From the NCBI GenBank assembly GCA_002354655.1, contig DELY01000050.1:340037-404036 (forward strand): 64,000 nt of DNA. The letters are read 5' to 3'. Origin of the DNA: Pseudomonas sp. UBA2684. GTDB taxonomy: Bacteria > Pseudomonadota > Gammaproteobacteria > Pseudomonadales > Pseudomonadaceae. Both the position numbers and the translations under genes were made by a program. The notes beneath the pieces are model-generated. The model ran no database searches, was not told the origin of the DNA, and saw nothing but the letters and a program-made list of their open reading frames with translations. Positions 56,663 to 64,000 of the stretch are shown in pieces (the first letter of the stretch is position 1; every line of letters starts with the position of its first letter).

Positions 56663-59600
56663 TCTGTTTTCCGAGGACGATATCGAGCGCACCCTGCTGG
56701 GTCGGCTGCATGAGCAATACGGCTATGAATTGCTCAATTGCATAACCGCGCAGCCCGGTGATTTGCAGGACGGCTCCGGCCGCCGCGACAAGCGCGATGT
56801 CATACTCGGCGACAGATTGCAGGCAACCGCCCGGCGGCTAAACCCGCAGATACCCGATGCCGAGCTGGAGCAGGCCTTGGCGCAGTTCGCCGAGCGACGC
56901 CAGGCCATGACCCTGGTGGCCGCTAACCGCGAGCTGGATGCTTTGCTGCGCGATGGCATCGCCGTGCGTTACCAGCAGGACGGCCAATGGCAGCAGGAGC
57001 AGCTGCGCCTCATCGACTTCAACGAGGCGAGCAACAACGACTTTCTTGCCGTCACTCAGCTGTGGATCAAGGGTATCAACGACAAGTACCTGCGCCCGGA
57101 TGTGCTGCTCTATGTAAACGGCATTCCGCTGGTGTTTATCGAGCTGAAAAATTCGAATATTCCGGTGCGCAATGCCTACGACGACAACCTGGTGCGTTAC
57201 CGGAAGAGCATTCCGCAGCTTTTCCTCACCAACGCCTTCTGTGTACTCAGCAATGCCCTGGAAACCCGCGTCGGTAGCCTGACCGCTGAGTGGGAGCACT
57301 TCTTTAGCTGGCTGCGGGTGGACGACGAGAAGGAAAAGCTCGACCGCGCCCAGATCAAGGAGCAAGGCACCAGCATCGAGCGGGTGATCGACGGTCTGTT
57401 CGCCCCCGAGCGGCTGCTGGACTACGTGGAAAACTACGTGCTGTTCCACAAGCAGACGCAGAAGATCATCGCCCAGAACCACCAGTTTATCGGCGTCAAC
57501 CGCGCCTTCACGCGCTTCCAGCAGCGCAAGGCGCTGCGCGGCAAGCTCGGGGTGTTCTGGCACACCCAAGGCTCGGGCAAGAGCTTTTCGATGATCTTCT
57601 ATGCGCGCAAGATCCTGCGCAAACTGCCGGGGCACTTCACCTTTCTGGTGGTCACCGACCGTGATGACCTCGATGGGCAGATCTTCCGCAACTTCCTCAA
57701 CACCGGCACGGTGCAGAGCCACGAGGCTGCCCGGCCGAAAAACAGCGAGGAGCTGCGCACCTTCCTCGGCCAGAGCAAACGCCTGGTGTTTACCCTGATT
57801 CAGAAGTTCCGCTACGACAAAGGCAAGACTTACCCCTTGCTCTCTGATCGCGACGATATTGTGGTGATCGTCGACGAGGCGCACCGCACCCAGTACAAGA
57901 GCCTGGCGGAAAACATGCGTGCCGGTTTGCCTAAGGCCAACTTCGTCGCCTTTACCGGCACGCCACTGCTGGGCCGCGAGCGCAAGACCAACCAGTGGTT
58001 TGGCGATTACGTGTCCGAATACAACTTCCAGCAGTCGATGGACGACGGCGCCACCGTGCCGCTGTTCTACCAGAAGCGCGTGCCCGAGGTGCTGATCCAG
58101 AACGACGACCTCAGCGAGGAGTTCTACCAGATCCTCGAAGAGGAAAATCTCGACGAGGCGCAGCAGGAAAAGCTCGAACGCCAGTTTGCCCAAGAAGTGC
58201 AGGTGATAAAGCGCGACGACCGCCTGGAAACCATCGCCCGCGACATCGTCTACCACTTCCCGCGCCGGGGTTATCTGGGCAAAGGCATCGTCATCGCCGT
58301 GGACAAGTTCACGGCGGTAAAGCTCTACGACAAGGTGCAGCGGCTGTGGAAGGAAGAACTAAAAGCCCTGCGCGGGCGGATCAAGGACACGCCCAACGAG
58401 GTGGAAAAGGCCCGGCTGAAAAAGATCGTCGCCTATATGCACGTCGTGCAAATGGCCGTGGTGATCAGTGAGGAAGCCGGCGAGGAAGAGAAGTTCAAGC
58501 TGCAAGGCCTGGAAGTCGCCCGCCACCGCCAGCGTATGAACGCGCTGGACGAGCACGGCCATGATATCGAGCACAACTTCAAAGAACCTGAGCACCCGCT
58601 GCAGCTGGTGTTCGTCTGCGCCATGTGGCTGACCGGCTTCGATGCGCCGACCGTTTCCACCCTGTACCTCGACAAGCCGATGAAGGGCCACACCCTGATG
58701 CAGGCCATCGCCCGCGCCAACCGGGTGACCTCGCACCAGATCAACGGCACGAATAAGACCAACGGCGAAATCGTCGATTACTACAACGTCTTCCGCAATA
58801 TGAAGCAGGCGTTGAAGGATTACGCCCAGGGCGAAGAAGGCACGGACGAGCCGCCGGTGCAGGACAAGAGCGTACTGCGCGGGCTGCTGGACGATGCCAT
58901 CGCCGAAGGCCTGGGTTACTGCCACGAGCGAGGCATTGCCCTGGAAGAGGTGCTGGGCCGCGAGGAGATTTTCAAGAATCTCAGCCGCTTCAACGAATTC
59001 GCCGACATCCTGCTGGGCAATGAGGAGTGGCGCAAAACCTTCAACGTCTACCAGAACACCGTCGCCGCCCTGTACGAAGCGTGCAAACCGGAGATCCTCG
59101 GTAACAAGCTGGTGCGGGTGGTGGCAGCCTTCGATTACTTGCGCGGGGTGATCGACAGCCTGGTCGAGCAGGTGGATATCGACCAAGTGACCCGGCGCAT
59201 CGACGAACTGCTGGATGAAAGCGTGGTGGTGGATAACGCCGAAGCCTTCCATCAGCAAGAACCGCAGGGCGCTTACCAGATCGTGCGCAAAGGCCGTACC
59301 TGGGACCTGAGCAAGATCGACTTCGACAAGCTACGTGAAGAGTTTAAACAAACTGCCTACAAGAACATCGAGATCGCCGACCTGCGCGGCTTTCTGGAGC
59401 AGAAGGTGGCGCAGATGCTGGCCGTGAATAAAACCCGCAGCGACTTCGCCCAGCGCCTGCAGGAAATCATCGACCGTTATAACGCTGGCGGCTCGGCCAC
59501 CGAGGACTACCACGAAGAACTGCTGCGTTATCTGGAAGCGCTGAGCGCCGAAGACGACCGGCATATTCGCGAGGGCTTGAGTGAAGACGAACTGGAGCTG

Positions 59601-59885
59601 TTCGACCTACTGAAGAAGGACAGCATGACCCAGGATGAGACCCAGAAGGTCAAGCTGGCAGCCAAATCGCTGCTGCAGCGCTTGCTGGACGGTCAGCCCA
59701 AGGTTCTGGTGCAGGACTGGTTCAAGGACAGCCAGACCCAGCGCAGCGTTCGCTCCGCAGTGGAGCAGGTATTGGATAGCAACCTGCCGGAGAGTTACGA
59801 CCGGGTGCTGTTCAAGGAGAAATGCGACAACGTCTTCGAGCTGGTACTGGATTACGCCAGCCAGGGGCGTAAGTGGGCGGCTTGA
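56655..59885 (+). CDS. hsdR: type I restriction-modification endonuclease/translocase subunit
   Basis: A 1076-residue HsdR. The nuclease domain has RPDVLLYVNGIPLVFIELK (PD-ELK, about residue 150-170). The SF2 translocase carries Walker A QGSGKS (about 305), DEAHRTQ (about 412) and a TGTPLL motif. A helical C-terminus associates with the MTase. The gene is intact. Cleaves unmethylated DNA after ATP-driven translocation. Confidence 0.95.
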   Translation: MPNLFSEDDIERTLLGRLHEQYGYELLNCITAQPGDLQDGSGRRDKRDVILGDRLQATARRLNPQIPDAELEQALAQFAERRQAMTLVAANRELDALLRDGIAVRYQQDGQWQQEQLRLIDFNEASNNDFLAVTQLWIKGINDKYLRPDVLLYVNGIPLVFIELKNSNIPVRNAYDDNLVRYRKSIPQLFLTNAFCVLSNALETRVGSLTAEWEHFFSWLRVDDEKEKLDRAQIKEQGTSIERVIDGLFAPERLLDYVENYVLFHKQTQKIIAQNHQFIGVNRAFTRFQQRKALRGKLGVFWHTQGSGKSFSMIFYARKILRKLPGHFTFLVVTDRDDLDGQIFRNFLNTGTVQSHEAARPKNSEELRTFLGQSKRLVFTLIQKFRYDKGKTYPLLSDRDDIVVIVDEAHRTQYKSLAENMRAGLPKANFVAFTGTPLLGRERKTNQWFGDYVSEYNFQQSMDDGATVPLFYQKRVPEVLIQNDDLSEEFYQILEEENLDEAQQEKLERQFAQEVQVIKRDDRLETIARDIVYHFPRRGYLGKGIVIAVDKFTAVKLYDKVQRLWKEELKALRGRIKDTPNEVEKARLKKIVAYMHVVQMAVVISEEAGEEEKFKLQGLEVARHRQRMNALDEHGHDIEHNFKEPEHPLQLVFVCAMWLTGFDAPTVSTLYLDKPMKGHTLMQAIARANRVTSHQINGTNKTNGEIVDYYNVFRNMKQALKDYAQGEEGTDEPPVQDKSVLRGLLDDAIAEGLGYCHERGIALEEVLGREEIFKNLSRFNEFADILLGNEEWRKTFNVYQNTVAALYEACKPEILGNKLVRVVAAFDYLRGVIDSLVEQVDIDQVTRRIDELLDESVVVDNAEAFHQQEPQGAYQIVRKGRTWDLSKIDFDKLREEFKQTAYKNIEIADLRGFLEQKVAQMLAVNKTRSDFAQRLQEIIDRYNAGGSATEDYHEELLRYLEALSAEDDRHIREGLSEDELELFDLLKKDSMTQDETQKVKLAAKSLLQRLLDGQPKVLVQDWFKDSQTQRSVRSAVEQVLDSNLPESYDRVLFKEKCDNVFELVLDYASQGRKWAA

Positions 59886-59892
59886 GTTGTTG

Positions 59893-61539
59893 CTACTCGC
59901 CGCCCACCTCTTCCACGTGCAGCGCGCCGGTTTCGTGACTTTCCAGCACCACATAGGCGCTGGCGCAGAACAGCGAGTTGAGGCGCTTCATGTCGCCGAT
60001 CAGCTCCAGGTGCAGCGAGCTGGTTTCGATGCTCTGCACCACCTGGCGGTGCAAGCGGCCGACGTGGGCATGCGCCAGGCGCCGTTCCTGGGCGCGGAAG
60101 CGGCGCTTCTCGCGCAGCAGTTGGCGAGCGCTTTCGGGGTCGGCGCTGAGGAACACGCTGAGGCCCAGGCGCAGGTTGGCGAGCAACTGGGCATGCAGGC
60201 TGGCCAGTTCCTCCAGGCCGCTGTCGGAGAACGAATGGCGTTGTGCGGTCTTCTGGTCCTGCACCTTGCCGAGCATGCGTTCGAGGATGTCGCCGGCCTG
60301 TTGCAGGTTGACCGCCAGTTCGATGATCTCCGCCCAGCGCCGGCTGTCGTGTTCGCTCAAGACCTCGCGCGGCACCTGGGCCAGGTACAGTTTGACCGCG
60401 CTGTACAGTGCATCGACATCGTCGTCGAGGCGGCGCAGTTCCTTGCTCAGCGCCGGCTGGCTGCCGCGTAGCACCTCCAGCAGGTGGCTGAGCATGGTTT
60501 CGATCAGGTCGCCGATGCGCAGGGTTTCGCGCACCGCATTGGCCAGCGCCAGGCTCGGCGTGGCCAGCGCGGTGGGGTCGAGGTGGCGCGGGCGAGCCAC
60601 GCCGTTTTCGTCCGGGCGATCCGGCAGCAGCCAGTTGCAGAAGCGCGCCATCAGATCAATGCTCGGCAGCATCAGCAGGCAGCGCAGGCCGTTGTAGAGC
60701 AGGTGGAAGCCGATCACCAGTTCCTCGGGGCGCCAGTTCAGGCTGTCCAGCCAGTTCACCAGTGGGTCGAGCAGCGGAATCACCAGCAGCAGGCCGATCA
60801 ATTTGTAGAGCAGGCTGCCCAGCGCCACGCGGCGCCCGGCCGGGGTTTGCATGCTGGTGTTGAGGAAGGCCAGCACGCCGCTGCCGATGTTGGCGCCGAT
60901 GACCAGGCCGATGGCCACCGGCAGGCTGATCAGCCCCGAGCCGGTGAGGGTGGCGGTGAGCAGCACGGCGGCCAGGCTGGAGTAGGAAATCAGTGCGAAT
61001 AGCGCGCCGACCAGGGCATCCAGCAGCAGGTCGCCGGTCAGCGAGGCGAACAGCACCTTGATGCCCTGGGCCTGGGTGATTGGCGTGGCGGCGGCGACGA
61101 TCAACTCCAGCGCCAGAATCATCAAGCCCAAGCCGATGGCCACGCGGCCGAGCTGGCCGGCGCGGGTCTGTTTGCGCGAGAGGAAGAAGATCACTCCGAG
61201 GAAGATCAACAGCGGCGACAGCCAGCTCAGGTCGAAGGTCAGCACCCGCGCCATCAGCGCCGTGCCGACATCCGCGCCGAGCATGATCGCCAGCGCCGGC
61301 GGCAGCGCCATCAGGCCCTGGCTGACGAACGAGGTCACCAGCAGCGCGGTGGCGTTGCTGCTCTGCACCAGCGCGGTGACGCCGATGCCGGCGGCGAACG
61401 CCAGTGGTCGTTTGCCGACGTTATGGCTGAGGATCTTGCGCAGGTGCGAGCCGTACACGCGCAGGATGCCGCTACGCACGATATGCGTGCCCCAGATCAG
61501 CAGGGCAATGGCTGAGAGCAGATTGAGCAGGGTCAGCAT
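59893..61539 (-). CDS. Na/Pi cotransporter family protein with PhoU-like tail
   Basis: A 548-residue membrane protein with two inverted Na/Pi cotransport repeats (TALVQSSNATALLVTSFVSQG and the second half near 200) and a cytosolic helical PhoU-like C-terminal domain (about 340-535). Moves phosphate or another anion with sodium. Convergent with hsdR, 7 bp apart. Confidence 0.85.
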   Translation of the reverse strand: MLTLLNLLSAIALLIWGTHIVRSGILRVYGSHLRKILSHNVGKRPLAFAAGIGVTALVQSSNATALLVTSFVSQGLMALPPALAIMLGADVGTALMARVLTFDLSWLSPLLIFLGVIFFLSRKQTRAGQLGRVAIGLGLMILALELIVAAATPITQAQGIKVLFASLTGDLLLDALVGALFALISYSSLAAVLLTATLTGSGLISLPVAIGLVIGANIGSGVLAFLNTSMQTPAGRRVALGSLLYKLIGLLLVIPLLDPLVNWLDSLNWRPEELVIGFHLLYNGLRCLLMLPSIDLMARFCNWLLPDRPDENGVARPRHLDPTALATPSLALANAVRETLRIGDLIETMLSHLLEVLRGSQPALSKELRRLDDDVDALYSAVKLYLAQVPREVLSEHDSRRWAEIIELAVNLQQAGDILERMLGKVQDQKTAQRHSFSDSGLEELASLHAQLLANLRLGLSVFLSADPESARQLLREKRRFRAQERRLAHAHVGRLHRQVVQSIETSSLHLELIGDMKRLNSLFCASAYVVLESHETGALHVEEVGGE

Positions 61540-61821
61540 GTGGCCTCCTGGCGAGAGCGGCGTGTCGGCGAGTCGTGGACACCGGCTTTGGGGGCCGTTG
61601 GCGGCTATTGGGCTCGTCGGCTTCGCGGGGGCTTCTAGGTTGCAGTTAAGCGTGTCTGGCGCGCTTTTGCCTCAGGGATTCGGCGGATTTGCCGAGCAGC
61701 GTTCCGCCCAACGGCATGGACAGCCCGCCACGACTGGCTAGGGTGGTGTTACCGAAGGTTGTGATTTTCGCGCGCGCGTGGCCGCCTTGTTCGATGCGCA
61801 GCGTCTACATGGAGGTATCCG

Positions 61822-62526
61822 ATGTTTAGAATCCCCTTGGCTCTCCTGCTGCTGTTAACGGTTGGCGGCTGCGGTACCCGCGAAGTGACGGTGGAGCGTA
61901 GCGCCGAACGCATCGGTACCAAGATATCCAGCTACGAGGATCGGTTTGGCGTGTGCTGGCCGTTCGAGCTGGATCGGACTGTCACCGGTACGTCCCCGCC
62001 ACTGGGCGAAGCCGGCGAGGTGATCGCCGGTTTCCACAACCATGTAAAACGTGGGCAGACCTGCCACACCCAGGATAGCCGCGCTTACCACGGCGTTTTC
62101 GTCTTCGACTTGAGCGACCTGCGAGGCGACGCGGTGATTGCCGCCACCTTGCGCCTGGAGCGGCGCAACACGCCGGTGCCGATCAATATAGAGCGCGCGG
62201 TACCGAGTGGCGTCGTCCGCAGCGCGTTGTGCAATTTACGCTTGCGCGTCGCCACCGAGTCGCTGAATGCCGGCACCACATTTGGCGAAGTGGCGGCCAT
62301 TAACCTGCGCCGCACCGGGGTACAGCAGGACCAGTCGACGGTTGCCGTAGGGGTCGGGGTCACCAGGGAGGTTCAGCAGTGGGTGCAGGGCCGGCGGGAG
62401 AATTTCGGTTTCGTCCTCGGTCCGGAAGAGGGCGCCATCGACAAGAACGAAAACACCTGCACCGGCTATTGGTTCAACCCGCGCCTGGAAATCCGCGTAC
62501 TGCGCGCGATTGACCCAGAGCCATAG
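61822..62526 (+). CDS. lipoprotein of unknown function
   Basis: A 234-residue lipoprotein (signal ends LTVGGCGT) with a beta-rich body, four or more cysteines in the mature part, and repeated charged patches. VFDLSDLRGDAVIAATLRLERR resembles a carbohydrate-binding-like sandwich element, but that is a weak impression. It stands alone after a 280-bp gap (61540-61821) in which I saw nothing recognisable. Confidence 0.65.
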   Translation: MFRIPLALLLLLTVGGCGTREVTVERSAERIGTKISSYEDRFGVCWPFELDRTVTGTSPPLGEAGEVIAGFHNHVKRGQTCHTQDSRAYHGVFVFDLSDLRGDAVIAATLRLERRNTPVPINIERAVPSGVVRSALCNLRLRVATESLNAGTTFGEVAAINLRRTGVQQDQSTVAVGVGVTREVQQWVQGRRENFGFVLGPEEGAIDKNENTCTGYWFNPRLEIRVLRAIDPEP

Positions 62527-62546
62527 TGGACACGGCGCATTCAGGC

Positions 62547-62621
62547 GTAGGGCGGACATGCCGCAGCGCGACTTGTCCGCCGCAAAGCTCGGTGGACAAG
62601 GCTTCGCCATGTCTACCCTAC
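62547..62621. repeat. palindromic intergenic repeat, copy 3 (full)
   Basis: A 75-bp element opening GTAGGGCGGACATG and closing CATGTCTACCCTAC, inverted matches at 12 of 14 positions, with CTTGTCCGCC and GGTGGACAAGGC inside. The most complete of three copies in the window (18374, 45754). Lies between the lipoprotein gene and recC. Confidence 0.75.
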
Positions 62622-62757
62622 GGGCTTGTGTGGGGAGCGGATAAATCCGCGCCCCACACGAGCCAATGGCCCTGGTCAATCTGCCTGGCGAGTCGCCATG
62701 TTGGTCGCCGCTCGCCCCTGCTACCCTAGCGGCCATCGATGCCAACGGCCGTTGCTC

Positions 62758-64000
62758 ATGCTCACGCTCTACCACGCCCCTGACCTGGAAACCCTTGGCG
62801 AGCTGGCCACCACGCTGCTCGCGACGCCTGCACGCGATCCGTTCGCGCCGGCGCGGGTGGTGGTGCCGAGTCAGGGCATGGGCCGCTGGCTGACGTTGGA
62901 ACTGGCGCGCAGTCAGGGCATCGCCATGCAGCTGGAGGTGCAGCTGCCGGCCAAATTTGTCTGGGACCTGTCGCGGTTGTGCCTGGGGCAGCTGCCGGAG
63001 CAGTCGGCCTTCAGCCCCAGCAGCTTGAGCTGGCGGCTGTATGACTGGCTGTGCGAGCCGGCCCATCTGGCCGAAGCGCCACGCCTGGCGCACTATCTCG
63101 CCGGCGGCGATGAGCGGCGTAGGCTGTCACTTGCCGTCAAGATCGCCGACGTACTCGACCAATACCTGCTGTATCGCGACGACTGGCTGGCCGCTTGGGA
63201 GCGCAACGAGCTGCTCGATCTCGGTCCGGACGAGGCCTGGCAGGCCCTGCTCTGGCGCGAGTTGACCAAGGACGGCCACCCGCACCGCGCGCGCCTGCTC
63301 GAAGACCTGTTGCGCCGCCTGTATGACGCCACGCCCATCGCCGGGTTGCCTGAACGTCTGCTGGTGTTCGGCATCAGCAGCCTGCCGCCGCACCATATGC
63401 GCGTGCTGGAGGGCCTGGCGCGGCACACCCAGGTAGTGATCTTCGCGCTTAACCCGTGCCGCGAAGCCTGGGGCGAGATTCGCGATATCCGTGAGCTGGC
63501 GCGCCAGCCCGAGGCCGGCCCCGAGGATTGGTACCTGGATGTCGGCCATCCGCTGCTGGCTAGCCTGGGCAAGCAGGGTCGCGACTTTTTCGACAGCCTG
63601 TTCAGCCTGGCCTCGGTCGAAGGCAGCCAGGAAACCGGCCTGTATTCCGAAGATGACGACCTGCACGACGCCAGCCTGTTGCAGGCGCTGCAGAACGACA
63701 TCCTGCGCCTGCGCACCCGGCAACCCGATGAGCGCCTGGTTTTGCGCGAAGACGACCGCTCGCTGGAACTGCATATCGCCCACTCGCCGCTGCGCGAGGT
63801 GGAAATCCTGCATGACCAACTGCTCGCGCGCTTTGCCGCCGACCCCGCGCTGACCCCGGATCAGGTGGTGGTACTGACCCCGGATATCGAGCGTTACGCG
63901 CCCTATATCGAAGCCGTTTTCGCCCCGCGTGAAGGCGTGCCAAGGATTCCCTTTAGCCTGGCCGACCGCAGCCTGCGCGCGGAAATCCCGCTGATCGAGG
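62758..64000 (+). CDS. recC: exodeoxyribonuclease V gamma subunit, N-terminal part
   Basis: The frame opens at ATG 62758 and runs off the end of the window (414 codons). RecC signatures are RVVVPSQGMGRWLTLELA, FGISSLPPHHMRVLEGL and NPCREAWGEI. RecC recognises Chi within RecBCD during double-strand break repair; recB and recD would be expected further right. The gene is truncated only by the window edge. Confidence 0.93.
   Translation, partial: MLTLYHAPDLETLGELATTLLATPARDPFAPARVVVPSQGMGRWLTLELARSQGIAMQLEVQLPAKFVWDLSRLCLGQLPEQSAFSPSSLSWRLYDWLCEPAHLAEAPRLAHYLAGGDERRRLSLAVKIADVLDQYLLYRDDWLAAWERNELLDLGPDEAWQALLWRELTKDGHPHRARLLEDLLRRLYDATPIAGLPERLLVFGISSLPPHHMRVLEGLARHTQVVIFALNPCREAWGEIRDIRELARQPEAGPEDWYLDVGHPLLASLGKQGRDFFDSLFSLASVEGSQETGLYSEDDDLHDASLLQALQNDILRLRTRQPDERLVLREDDRSLELHIAHSPLREVEILHDQLLARFAADPALTPDQVVVLTPDIERYAPYIEAVFAPREGVPRIPFSLADRSLRAEIPLIE

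Overview
The window is 64 kb of GC-rich chromosomal DNA from a Pseudomonas species. The case for Pseudomonas rests on gene content and order. Two runs match blocks I recall from the P. aeruginosa chromosome: carbonic anhydrase, a PA0104-like gene and the caa3 oxidase operon (coxB-coxA-cox11-coxC-surf1-cox15-cyoE-sco), then metQIN - lipoprotein - znuBC/zur/znuA - thrB - DUF2782 - polA - ErsA sRNA - engB - cytochromes - dsbA - dgcH-like - ampDh2-like - kinB/algB - ivy. No species is assigned. I saw no tRNA, rRNA, CRISPR or prophage.

Layout. 1-5100: a truncated gene, an AraC regulator, a bile-acid-symporter-like transporter, an SOS-controlled radical SAM gene with a perfect LexA box, a beta carbonic anhydrase and a conserved unknown. 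5250-13870: an aa3/caa3-type cytochrome c oxidase with its copper and heme A assembly factors. 13945-22660: VOC and LysR genes, the methionine ABC transporter, and a Zur-controlled zinc uptake locus. 22890-33044: thrB, polA, an ErsA-type sRNA with a sigma-22-like promoter, engB, two cytochromes c, dsbA, a phosphoesterase and a diguanylate cyclase. 33057-41265: a DASH-type photolyase, marC, a lipoprotein amidase, an NCS2 permease and kinB-algB. 41486-45740: envelope-stress genes (BON protein, DUF2383 protein, small membrane proteins, DUF1328, Ivy) with two look-alike sigma-54 promoters. 45856-52027: mixed metabolic and regulatory genes. 52144-59885: a mobile element followed by a type I restriction-modification operon (hsdM-dinD-hsdS-hsdR). 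59893-64000: a Na/Pi cotransporter, an unknown lipoprotein and the start of recC.

Two non-coding observations stand out. First, two ~250-bp copies of a non-autonomous element (15412-15676 and 52144-52389) have matching terminal inverted repeats and perfect 8-bp target duplications. Both sit in the T-tract of a Rho-independent terminator, in the same orientation relative to the hairpin. Second, the promoters before the BON gene and before the small-membrane-protein/Ivy cluster share an enhancer layout: TGCA-N3-TGCA-type boxes 31 bp apart, an IHF-like site, and a -24/-12 box, all at nearly identical distances. algB, which encodes a GAFTGA-containing sigma-54 activator, is divergent from the first.

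Three further single-copy miniature elements (22665-22841, 34615-34876, 41298-41468) and three copies of a 75-bp palindromic repeat fill other intergenic gaps. One of them separates marC from its upstream region.
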